Of a DNA stretch of 64,000 bases, positions 48,294 through 56,213 are shown piece by piece (position 1 is the first letter of the stretch; the number at the start of each line of letters is the position of its first letter). Made by a program: the position numbers and the translations under genes. Location of the stretch: assembly GCA_017480785.1 (NCBI GenBank), contig JAFURZ010000004.1:1-64000 (forward strand). Reading direction: 5' to 3'. The notes under the pieces were generated by a model. That model saw nothing but the letters and a program-made list of their open reading frames with translations, searched no databases and was not told the origin of the DNA. Source of the stretch: Bacteroidales bacterium (GTDB lineage Bacteria; Bacteroidota; Bacteroidia; Bacteroidales; P3).

Positions 48294-49328
48294 ATGGAAA
48301 AGCATTTTGTTCCCAAAGCGGATAAAGAATACACCAAAGCCGACTTCCAAAGCGACCAGATGGTGAAATGGTGCCCGGGCTGCGGCGACCACGCCATCCT
48401 TGCCGCCCTCTTGGCCACATTCCCCAAAACCGGCTACAAGAAAGAAAACGTCTGCATGGTATCCGGCATCGGCTGCTCCAGCCGCATCCCCTACTACGTC
48501 GACACCTACGGCTTCCACTCCATCCACGGCCGCGCCTGCGCCATCGCCACGGGTGTGAAGCTCGCCAACCCCGCCCTCAGCGTATGGGTCAACATGGGTG
48601 ACGGCGACTCCATGGCCATCGGCGGCAACCACCTCATCCACGCCGTCCGTCGCAACCAGGACCTCAACATCACCATCTTCAACAACGAAATCTACGGCCT
48701 CACCAAAGGCCAGTACAGCCCCACCACCAAGTTCGGCCAGGTCACCAAGACCTCGCCCTACGGCACCATCGACTACCCCTTCAACCCAGGCGAACTCGTC
48801 ATGGGCGCCCAGGGCACCTTCTTCGCCCGCACACTCGACTGCGTGCCCAACCTCTCCACCGACTGCATGACCCGCGCCGCCAAACACGACGGCACCTCGG
48901 TCGTCGAAGTGCTCCAGAACTGCGTCATCTTCAACGACAAGACCCACGCCGCCATCACCGACCGCGCCGTCCGCGACGACCGCACCATCGTGCTCGAACA
49001 CGGCAAACCCATGCTCTTTGGTAAAAACAAAGAGAAAGGACTCCGCTTCAACGGACGCCAGCTCGAAGTGGTCACCCTCGGCGAGAACGGCATCACCATC
49101 GACGACATCATGGTCCACGACGAGACCACCGAGGACACCGGCATCCACATGATGCTGGCCCACATGGGTCCCGCCTCCGACCTGCCCGTGGCGCTGGGCG
49201 TCATCCGCAACGTCAAGAAGACATCCTACACCCAGCTCTACGAAGAGCAGATGGACGAGCAGATGGCCACCGGCAAATACAAATGTGTCGACGACCTGCT
49301 CAACAGCGGCGACACCTGGGAAGTCTAA
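48294..49328 (+). CDS. korB: 2-oxoglutarate:ferredoxin oxidoreductase, beta subunit
   Basis: 344 residues. The TPP-binding subunit: WCPGCGDHAILAAL at the N-terminus, GIGCSSRIPYY, and the GDGDSMAIGGNH...NNEIYGLTKGQ TPP/Mg motif. Length and motifs match KorB of Bacteroidota. It ends before a strong terminator. No separate ferredoxin-like delta subunit is present, as is usual for two-subunit Kor. Confidence 0.95.
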   Translation: MEKHFVPKADKEYTKADFQSDQMVKWCPGCGDHAILAALLATFPKTGYKKENVCMVSGIGCSSRIPYYVDTYGFHSIHGRACAIATGVKLANPALSVWVNMGDGDSMAIGGNHLIHAVRRNQDLNITIFNNEIYGLTKGQYSPTTKFGQVTKTSPYGTIDYPFNPGELVMGAQGTFFARTLDCVPNLSTDCMTRAAKHDGTSVVEVLQNCVIFNDKTHAAITDRAVRDDRTIVLEHGKPMLFGKNKEKGLRFNGRQLEVVTLGENGITIDDIMVHDETTEDTGIHMMLAHMGPASDLPVALGVIRNVKKTSYTQLYEEQMDEQMATGKYKCVDDLLNSGDTWEV

Positions 49329-49356
49329 CCCCAAAACTCAGACTCACTCCAACCCC

Positions 49357-49390
49357 AAGGGGTGCCCTTCAACCGAAGGACACCCCTTTC
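49357..49390 (+). terminator. Rho-independent terminator of korAB
   Basis: Stem AAGGGGTG (49357-49364) / CACCCCTT (49381-49388) with an inner CCTTC/GAAGG pair, followed by TCTTTCC. Confidence 0.8.
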
Positions 49391-49410
49391 TTTCCCCCTC
49401 GTTTCCCCCT

Positions 49411-49473
49411 CTGTTCTTTTACTGTTCTTTTACTGTTCTTTAGGAGTTCATTACGCTTTTGTAAAGAACTCCT
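49411..49473. repeat. GTTCTTTTACT tandem repeat with adjoining hairpin
   Basis: Two complete GTTCTTTTACT units and a third partial one are followed by the hairpin AGGAGTTC (49442-49449) / GAACTCCT (49466-49473) with TTACGCTTTTGTAA inside. It shares the 11-mer with 39540-39578 and the TACGCTTT core with the ACGGTAGTATT palindromes. Confidence 0.75.
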
Positions 49474-49591
49474 GAAGAACAACCCTCAAACAACCATAGA
49501 ATTAGCACAATAAAGACAGAGAGGGAACCGTCGCGACGCTTCAGAAAAGATATTTTTTCTCCCCCTCGGCATCCAATTCAGAAAAAATACG

Positions 49592-49599
49592 TATCTTTG
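49592..49599 (+). promoter_or_regulatory. -7 element (TATCTTTG) of the subtilase gene
   Basis: Exact TAnnTTTG match 24 bases before the start codon. The interval 49474-49591 holds nothing else I recognise. Confidence 0.6.
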
Positions 49600-49623
49600 C
49601 ATCTTGTATATAAAACAGCAATT

Positions 49624-51738
49624 ATGAAGAAGATACTACTCAGCATGCTGACAGCGTGCATCTTATGCACCTCCATGGCACAGAATGCCAAATGCGGCAT
49701 CGACACCAAAGCCCTTGTCCGCGAACAGGTGTCTGCCGGAGCCGTCGCCATCGACTTCCTGGCCAAGATGCAACCCGACTTCGACCGCGGACGGCTGGAG
49801 AAGGCAGGCATCATCATCGGAGCCCAGGCAGGACAGATTGTCACCCTCCGCGTACCGGTGGAGAGTCTGTCCCTGCTGGAAAGCAACCGCGAAGTGCAGC
49901 AATACAGCATCGCCCACCATGTGGGAGGCCCCCACATGGACAAAACCCGCGGCGACACCCGCACCGACCGCGTGGAGCACGGCGACGGCGTATCCAACAA
50001 CACCGGCTACGACGGCACCGGCGTCTACATTGGCATCACCGACTGGGGCTTCGACTACACCCACCCCAACTTCCTCACCCGTCGCATCGAACGCGCCTGG
50101 GACCACTTCCGCCGGAAAGGCCCCGCCCCCGCCGGATTCACCTACGGCACCGAGCTCATCGGCTACAACGCCCTGCGCAACGCCAAAGGCGACACCTCCA
50201 ACCTCTACGGCTACGGCACCCACGGCACCCATGTGGCCGGCATCTGTGCCGGCAAGGGGGCCTCGTCGTCGCAGAAATTCCGCGGCCAGGCACCCGGCGC
50301 GCACCTCCTGCTCTGCTCCTTCGGCCTCAACGAAGCCGACTGGCTCAATGGCGTGGCCTGGATGAAAAACGTGGCCAACGACAGTACCCGCCGACTCGTC
50401 ATCAACAGCAGCTGGGGCATGTACTCCTTCAGCTGCCTCGACGGCCAGTCACTCCTCAGCCAGGCCATCAACAGCCTCAGCGACTCGGGCGTGGTCTTCG
50501 TCACCAGCGCCGGCAACAACGGCGACGCCAGCTTCCACATCAGCCGCGACTTCAGCACCAACCCCGACACCCTCAAAACCTGCGCCGCCTTCTACACCTA
50601 TGCCGAAGACGCCATCGGCCAGTGCCTCATCCTCTGGGGTGAGCAAGGACACCACTTCAGCGCCGCCTTCCGCTTCCAAGGAGCCGACACCGTGTGGACC
50701 AGCCCCATGTTCTCCACCACCGCCTCGGCCGACAGCCTGATTGTCTACGACACACTGCATTGCGGCGATGCCCTCGCACCCTACCGCGTACTGATTGAAG
50801 CCTCCAACCCCTTCGACCAACGCCCCCACATCCAGCTTGACGTCGACAACCCGGGCAACAACCTGCAGCTACAACTCTTCATCACCGCCACCGACGGCAC
50901 CGTGCATGCCTGGAACGTGGCCAACAAGACCAACCACGCCGGCAACGAAGGAGCCAACTTCTTCAGCGGTAACCACGAAGGGTTCGTGGGCGGCGACCAC
51001 TACTACGGCATCGGCGAACCCGCCTGCGCCGAGAAGACCATCAGCGTGGCCGCCCACGAAGCCGACACCTGGTCGTCCGACTCGTCAAACTACTACACCG
51101 GCGACCTGACCTACTTCTCCAGCTACGGCCCTCTCATCGACGGCCGCCAGAAACCCGAAATCTCGGCCCCCGGCTACCAGGTCAACTCCTCCATCAGCTA
51201 CTGGACCACCGGCTCCTACCCCGCCACCGCATGGGTGCAGATGGGCACCCGCGAATACACGTGGAGCCGCATGAGCGGCACCTCCATGTCGAGCCCCGCC
51301 GTCACCGGCATCGTGGCTCTCATCCTCCAGGCCAACCCCGACCTCACGACCGACGAGATACGCCAAATCGTCATTTCCACCGCCCGCAATGACGACAAGA
51401 CTGGCCCCCTGCTCGCCAACGACAGCGCCGACGTGCGCTGGGGCTGGGGCAAAATCGACGCCCTTGCCGCCGTCAACGAGGCCATCAGCCGCGTCGGCAT
51501 CCGCCAGGCCGAAGAGCAGCAGCTCCCCATGCGCCTCTTCCCCAACCCCTCGCAGGGAAGCGTGACGGTCAACACCGGCTGCGGCGAACGACAGACCCTG
51601 CAAGTCTTCTCCGTCAGCGGCAGCCGTGTGCTGGAAATGCCCGTGTGCACCGAGGCCACCTTCGACGTCAGCCGCTGGACCCCGGGCGTCTACATCGTCC
51701 GCGTGGGCAGCCGTGCCGAGAAACTGATAGTGCGCTAA
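49624..51738 (+). CDS. secreted S8 family serine peptidase with type A T9SS sorting domain
   Basis: 704 residues. Signal peptide (MKKILLSMLTACILCTSMAQ), a short prodomain and the subtilase catalytic triad D140 (GITDWGFDYTHPNF), H200 (GYGTHGTHVAG) and S554 (MSGTSMSSPAVTG). A large insertion between H and S (about 300-470) is beta-rich. The C-terminus LFPNPSQGSVTVN...VYIVRVGSRAEKLIVR is a type A (Por secretion) sorting domain. Expected on the surface or secreted by the type IX system. Alone behind its own promoter. Confidence 0.92.
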   Translation: MKKILLSMLTACILCTSMAQNAKCGIDTKALVREQVSAGAVAIDFLAKMQPDFDRGRLEKAGIIIGAQAGQIVTLRVPVESLSLLESNREVQQYSIAHHVGGPHMDKTRGDTRTDRVEHGDGVSNNTGYDGTGVYIGITDWGFDYTHPNFLTRRIERAWDHFRRKGPAPAGFTYGTELIGYNALRNAKGDTSNLYGYGTHGTHVAGICAGKGASSSQKFRGQAPGAHLLLCSFGLNEADWLNGVAWMKNVANDSTRRLVINSSWGMYSFSCLDGQSLLSQAINSLSDSGVVFVTSAGNNGDASFHISRDFSTNPDTLKTCAAFYTYAEDAIGQCLILWGEQGHHFSAAFRFQGADTVWTSPMFSTTASADSLIVYDTLHCGDALAPYRVLIEASNPFDQRPHIQLDVDNPGNNLQLQLFITATDGTVHAWNVANKTNHAGNEGANFFSGNHEGFVGGDHYYGIGEPACAEKTISVAAHEADTWSSDSSNYYTGDLTYFSSYGPLIDGRQKPEISAPGYQVNSSISYWTTGSYPATAWVQMGTREYTWSRMSGTSMSSPAVTGIVALILQANPDLTTDEIRQIVISTARNDDKTGPLLANDSADVRWGWGKIDALAAVNEAISRVGIRQAEEQQLPMRLFPNPSQGSVTVNTGCGERQTLQVFSVSGSRVLEMPVCTEATFDVSRWTPGVYIVRVGSRAEKLIVR

Positions 51739-51760
51739 CCAAGACCTTGCTCATCAACCC

Positions 51761-52756
51761 ATGATAAAGCTGTTCCAGAGAGACATCGTAGTGCAGGCAG
51801 TGCTCGTCATCGTGGTCCTGCTCCTGCTGTGGGGGCGTGCCCTGCTGGCACCCGTCCCCATGGCCGCCGGCGACCACCCCGCCGTGCTCTACGGGCTCCT
51901 CTGTCGCTGGCTGCAAGCAGCGCCCCGGCTGGCTGTGGTCCTGGCCATGCTGCTCGTGCTGGCCGAAGGCTTCATGCTCAACCTGCTGCTTGCCAACGTC
52001 AACCTTGTCTCGCAGAACAGCCTCCTCCCCACCCTGCTCTACATCGTCGCCATGAGCGCCGGCGCCACCACCCTGACACCCGTCGTGCTGGTCAACGGCA
52101 TTGCCATCATCGGCCTCCACCAGCTCATGCTGCGCGGCACCCTGCTCACCATCCCCGCCGAGAAGATATGCGGCGCCACCCTGATGATAGGCATTGCCTC
52201 GCTTTTCTTCCAGCCCGCCGCCATCCTGATGCTCGGCTACCTGCTCATCGCCTCAAGCTACCGCCTCTACAACTGGAAAGACTGGATGCTCATGCTCCTG
52301 GGCTTCGCCGCCCCCTATGCGCTCCTCCTGCTCGTGCTCTACATGACCGATGGCCTGGCGCCCTGGTGGAGCGACACCCTGGCCAGCCTGCAGGCCATCC
52401 TCCCGCCAGCGGGCCAGACCGGCCTCCCGGCCACCATGGCCTCCATCCTGCTGGCCGTCGTGATGGCATGGGCCCTCATCGCCGTCCTGAGCCGCATCAG
52501 CGAGCGACCCGTAGTGTGGCAGAAGAATGCCACCACCGTCATACTCTTCACCGTCGGCGGCATCGGCATGATGCTTTTCTGCCCCCTCCTGCCGCTGCCG
52601 ATGCCCTTCCTGGCCATTCCCTTCGCCTTCGTCACCCACCGCCTCTTCTTTGCCGCGGCCGAACACCCCGCCTCGTTCGGGCGCCGCCGCAAGAAGCACA
52701 TCTGGATATTCGACCTCCTGCTCATCGCCATCATCATTGCCGCACTGCTATGCTAG
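51761..52756 (+). CDS. DUF6427-like integral membrane protein
   Basis: 331 residues with about nine membrane segments and a basic C-terminal loop (GRRRKKHIW). The start FQRDIVVQAVLVIVVLLLLW and the polar WRALL/VSQNSLLPTLLYIV regions resemble DUF6427 proteins of Bacteroidota (match from memory). Function unknown. It overlaps rnhB by seven bases. Confidence 0.7.
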   Translation: MIKLFQRDIVVQAVLVIVVLLLLWGRALLAPVPMAAGDHPAVLYGLLCRWLQAAPRLAVVLAMLLVLAEGFMLNLLLANVNLVSQNSLLPTLLYIVAMSAGATTLTPVVLVNGIAIIGLHQLMLRGTLLTIPAEKICGATLMIGIASLFFQPAAILMLGYLLIASSYRLYNWKDWMLMLLGFAAPYALLLLVLYMTDGLAPWWSDTLASLQAILPPAGQTGLPATMASILLAVVMAWALIAVLSRISERPVVWQKNATTVILFTVGGIGMMLFCPLLPLPMPFLAIPFAFVTHRLFFAAAEHPASFGRRRKKHIWIFDLLLIAIIIAALLC

Positions 52757-53346
52757 AAGTCTGTCTCACCCCCGGCCGCCGCGAGGCGGGATGCGACGAG
52801 GCGGGCCGCGGCCCGCTGGCCGGCCCCGTCGTGGCCGCCGCCGTCATCCTGCCGCCCGATTACAGCAACCCCGGGCTCAACGACTCCAAGCAACTCAACG
52901 AACGCCAACGCGACCAGCTCCGCACGGAGATAGAGCGCGAAGCACTGGCCTGGGCCGTCGCCGTCGTCGAACCGGAGGAAATCGACCGCCTCAATATACT
53001 CCACGCCTCCACCCACGCCATGTGCCTTGCCGTCAAGCAACTCAACCCACAGCCCGACTTCCTGCTCATCGACGGCAACCGCTTCTACAACGAGACCTCG
53101 CTGCCCTACCGCTGCATCGTCCACGGCGATGCACTCTATATGCCCATCGCCGCCGCCAGCATCCTCGCCAAAACCCACCGCGACGAACTCATGGCCCGGT
53201 TGCACGAGCAATACCCGCAGTACGGCTGGGACCGCAACAAGGGCTACCCCACCGCCGAACACTACCAAGCCATCGAGCAATTCGGCATCACTCCCCTCCA
53301 CCGACGCAGTTTCACCCTTTATAAACAACATTCATTATTCGATTAG
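52750..53346 (+). CDS. rnhB: ribonuclease HII
   Basis: 198 residues. Cleaves RNA-DNA hybrids and single ribonucleotides in DNA. The signature CDEAGRGPLAGPVVAAAVIL carries the D-E pair, LLIDGN the next Asp, and a later AAASILAKTHRDE the rest. ATG 52750 lies inside the end of the DUF6427-like gene. The DUF6913-like gene starts three bases after it. Confidence 0.95.
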   Translation: MLEVCLTPGRREAGCDEAGRGPLAGPVVAAAVILPPDYSNPGLNDSKQLNERQRDQLRTEIEREALAWAVAVVEPEEIDRLNILHASTHAMCLAVKQLNPQPDFLLIDGNRFYNETSLPYRCIVHGDALYMPIAAASILAKTHRDELMARLHEQYPQYGWDRNKGYPTAEHYQAIEQFGITPLHRRSFTLYKQHSLFD

Positions 53347-53349
53347 ACC

Positions 53350-53895
53350 ATGTTGGAATTCATCAAAGAGATACACCGCAAGCGCCTCATCCGCGACCTC
53401 AAGGCCGCCCCGCGCGAGAAAAAGATTGACAACATCGACGAAGTGCGCCGCATCGGCGTCATCTGCCGCCTGCAGGACGAGCAGCACTGGAACATACTGC
53501 ACCACTTCGCCAAAGTCATGGAGAACCAAGGCAAGCAGGTGCACATCATCGCGCTCCTGCAACGCGACCAGGAAATAGGCTTCGTCATCACCCACCAAGC
53601 CACCCACATCGTGCGCAGCAAGACCGACATCAACTTCTGGGGCCTCCCCTCCTACGAATCCATACGCCCCTTCGTCGAGCAGCAGTACGACCTGCTCATC
53701 GACACCATCGGCGAGGAGAACTTCTTCTCGCAATATGTAGCCCTGCGCACCCCGGCCAGCCTCAAGGTCGTCTACGCCACCCCGGCCGAAGACCCCTCCG
53801 ACACCTTCGACCTCATCATCCGTGGCGACGGGCAGGTGGAGCTCAAAGGGTTCTTCAACAACGTCATTGAATACCTTAGCATGATAAAGAAGTAG
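53350..53895 (+). CDS. DUF6913-like protein
   Basis: 181 residues, soluble, with a basic N-terminal helix (MLEFIKEIHRKRLIRDLK) and an alpha/beta domain containing IGVICRLQDEQHWNILHHFA. It resembles the DUF6913 proteins of Bacteroidota (match from memory, moderate). Function unknown. It directly follows rnhB and precedes dapA in the same direction, an arrangement often seen in Bacteroidales. Confidence 0.65.
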   Translation: MLEFIKEIHRKRLIRDLKAAPREKKIDNIDEVRRIGVICRLQDEQHWNILHHFAKVMENQGKQVHIIALLQRDQEIGFVITHQATHIVRSKTDINFWGLPSYESIRPFVEQQYDLLIDTIGEENFFSQYVALRTPASLKVVYATPAEDPSDTFDLIIRGDGQVELKGFFNNVIEYLSMIKK

Positions 53896-53908
53896 TAGAG
53901 GAGTAAAG
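53894..53908 (+). repeat. intergenic 15-mer AGTAGAGGAGTAAAG, copy 2
   Basis: Begins just at the stop of the DUF6913-like gene, before dapA. Identical to 12034-12048. It is followed by further AGTAAAG units. Confidence 0.6.
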
Positions 53909-53932
53909 TAGTAAAGCAGAATACAAAGACCA

Positions 53933-54829
53933 ATGAAAGCACCTATATTTACCGGTACGGGCGTGGCACTCATCACCCCCTTCCGCCGTCAACAGGAGAC
54001 CGTCGACTTCACCAAGCTCGAAGCACTCATCGAACACATCATCAACTCCGGCGTCGACTACATCGTTGCCCTCGGCACCACCTCCGAAGCCGCCACCATG
54101 ACCCCCAACGAGCGGGCCGCCGTCCAGGAATTCATCGTCGAAACCGTCAGCAACCGGCTACCCATCATGCTCGGTCTTGGCGGCAACAACACCCTCGCCA
54201 TCACCGACACCCTGGCCCGCACCAACTTCGACGGCATCAGCGCCATCCTCAGCGTCACCCCCTTCTACAACAAGCCCAACCAGCGCGGCCTCGTTGCCCA
54301 CTACCGCGCCGTGGCCGAGGCCTCGCCCGTGCCCGTCGTCATCTACAACGTACCCGGGCGCACCGGCGTCAACCTCTCGGCCGAGACCACCCTCACCCTC
54401 GCCAACGAATGCCCCAACATTATAGGCATCAAAGAGGCCAGCGGCAACATGCAGCAGGTCATGGAGATACTGCGCCAACGGCCCGACGGCTTCCGCGTCA
54501 TCAGTGGCGACGATGCCCTCACCTACCCCATGCTCACGCTGGGTGCCGACGGCGTCATCAGCGTCATAGCCAACGCACTGCCCAAGGAGATGTCGACCAT
54601 GGTGCGCCTGGCCATGAAGGGCGACTACAAAAAGGCCCTGCCGATGCACTACCGCATGCTGCCTCTGATGAACGCCATCTTCGACGAAGGCAACCCCACC
54701 GGCATCAAAGCCCTCCTCGAAAACGAAGGCCTCATCACCAACACCCTGCGGCTCCCGCTCGTCAAGGCCTCCAAACAACTCACCAACAAACTCATCGCCC
54801 TCAGCAATGAATATCGAAGCCAGGCTTGA
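53933..54829 (+). CDS. dapA: 4-hydroxy-tetrahydrodipicolinate synthase
   Basis: 298 residues. Condenses pyruvate and aspartate semialdehyde, the first committed step to DAP and lysine. The Schiff-base Lys is K167 (IGIKEASGN). The pyruvate-binding GTTSEA motif and YNVPGRT are intact. Standard length. Its end overlaps the polyprenyl synthetase gene by 23 bases. Confidence 0.96.
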   Translation: MKAPIFTGTGVALITPFRRQQETVDFTKLEALIEHIINSGVDYIVALGTTSEAATMTPNERAAVQEFIVETVSNRLPIMLGLGGNNTLAITDTLARTNFDGISAILSVTPFYNKPNQRGLVAHYRAVAEASPVPVVIYNVPGRTGVNLSAETTLTLANECPNIIGIKEASGNMQQVMEILRQRPDGFRVISGDDALTYPMLTLGADGVISVIANALPKEMSTMVRLAMKGDYKKALPMHYRMLPLMNAIFDEGNPTGIKALLENEGLITNTLRLPLVKASKQLTNKLIALSNEYRSQA

Positions 54830-55496
54830 CGACGTACGTGCCGAATACCTTCACCGCATGACCCAGGGCGACAGCCGTCTGCTCCGCCAGGTGGAGGCCT
54901 ACACCACCGCGCGGCACGGCAAAATGCTGCGCCCCCGCATGCTCCTTGCCGCCGCCGCCACGCTCGGCGACGACCACCTCCGCTCGCAACGCACACTCTT
55001 CCTCGCCGTCGCCGTCGAAATGCTCCACAACGCATCCCTCCTTCACGACGATGTCATCGACCATGCCTCCTCCCGTCGCGGCCAGCCGTCCGTCAACAGC
55101 CGGTGGGGTTCCGCCGTCGCCGTCCTCGTCGGCGACTACCTCCTCACCCAAATCATGGAGCTCCTCGACCAGACCGGCGACAGCGACGCCACCCGCAAGG
55201 TGAACGCCACCGTCAGGGCGATGGTCGAAGCCGAACTCCTGGCACAGGAAATCCTGAACGGCCGGGAGCAAAGCCGCCAAGACTACCTCACCGTCATCGA
55301 CGGCAAGACAGCCAACCTCTTCGCGCTGGCCGCTGGCCTCGGCAACCCCCTCTACCGCGACTTCGGACTCCACTACGGACGCATCTTCCAGCTGCGCGAC
55401 GACATCGCCGACGGCGAAGCCACCCCACACACCGCAGCCCTCCTCGCCATCGAAGAGGATACAATAAAACAGATGGAAAACATACTAAATATATAA
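54807..55496 (+). CDS. short polyprenyl diphosphate synthase
   Basis: 229 residues against about 320 in the family. The first Asp-rich motif (LLHDDVIDHASSRRGQPSVN) and GKxLRP (GKMLRPRMLL) are intact, as is GKTANLFALA. The second Asp motif is RDDIAD. After it only about 35 residues remain, and the GKxxxxDxxxGKxTLP region is lacking. It may be a short-chain or inactive relative, or a gene shortened by deletion. It overlaps dapA. Confidence 0.8.
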   Translation: MNIEARLDDVRAEYLHRMTQGDSRLLRQVEAYTTARHGKMLRPRMLLAAAATLGDDHLRSQRTLFLAVAVEMLHNASLLHDDVIDHASSRRGQPSVNSRWGSAVAVLVGDYLLTQIMELLDQTGDSDATRKVNATVRAMVEAELLAQEILNGREQSRQDYLTVIDGKTANLFALAAGLGNPLYRDFGLHYGRIFQLRDDIADGEATPHTAALLAIEEDTIKQMENILNI

Positions 55497-55517
55497 AACA
55501 ATTAAAACAGCACAGAT

Positions 55518-56045
55518 ATGAAGAGAATACTCATTGCCATGCTCGGCCTGCTGATGGCCGGCACCCTGATGGCCCAAGGCGCCAAGCTGCCCGACAACGT
55601 GACCCTCCGCACCCTGGACGGCAAGAGCCTGCAGTCGTCGGCCATACAGAACGACGGCCGCCCCGTCGTCATCAGCTTCTGGGCCACCTGGTGCGGTCCC
55701 TGCATGCTCGAACTCAAGACCATCCGCGAGCAGTATGACGAGTGGGTCGAGGAAACCGGCGTCAAGATGTACATCGTCTCCATCGACGACGCCCGCACCG
55801 CCGCCCGCGTGAAAGGCGTGGCCGAGAAGCAGGGCTGGAGCAACACCGGCGACGACGAGTACAAGCACTACTACGAAGTGCTCCTCGACAGCAACCGCGA
55901 TTTCGCCACCGCCCTCAACATCGGACAGGACCCGCCTCACACCTTCGTCATCAACGGCAAGGGTGAAATCGTATGGCAGCATAAAGGCTATCAGCCCGGC
56001 GCCGAAGAGGAGCTCATCGAACAGGTGCGCGCACTGGTCGAATAA
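55518..56045 (+). CDS. TlpA-like secreted thioredoxin-fold protein
   Basis: 175 residues. Signal peptide (MKRILIAMLGLLMAGTLMAQ), then a thioredoxin fold with redox pair C59-G-P-C62 (FWATWCGPC) and cis-Pro region QDPPHTFVINGKG. A periplasmic disulfide reductase or isomerase. It may act on the secreted or lipoprotein cargo encoded nearby, including the Cys-rich Omp28-like protein (inference). A 26-bp-arm palindrome follows its stop. Confidence 0.9.
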   Translation: MKRILIAMLGLLMAGTLMAQGAKLPDNVTLRTLDGKSLQSSAIQNDGRPVVISFWATWCGPCMLELKTIREQYDEWVEETGVKMYIVSIDDARTAARVKGVAEKQGWSNTGDDEYKHYYEVLLDSNRDFATALNIGQDPPHTFVINGKGEIVWQHKGYQPGAEEELIEQVRALVE

Positions 56046-56090
56046 GCACCCGTCGGACACATTTCAAACCGCCCTGATTTTCAACCGGTC

Positions 56091-56150
56091 CATTGCAGTT
56101 TAACTTGAGTTCGACTTGAAATCGAGTCGAACTCAAGTTAAACTGCAATG
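56091..56150. repeat. 60-bp palindrome between the thioredoxin and DUF6029 genes
   Basis: 26-bp perfect arms starting CATTGCAGTTTAACTTGAGT around the loop TGAAATCG. There is no T-run, so it is not a classic terminator, though it could end transcription. It contains the shorter repeated unit ACTTGA. Confidence 0.9.
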
Positions 56151-56213
56151 AAACACTATGAGAAAGAGGCACTTGGATTATATGTATATTTTAAAGAAAC
56201 AATAAACATCACG

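Noticed and set aside
49329-49591. A small gene between korB and the subtilase
   Set aside because: A short frame exists at 49283-49513 but runs through the end of korB, a terminator and repeat DNA, with no homology.
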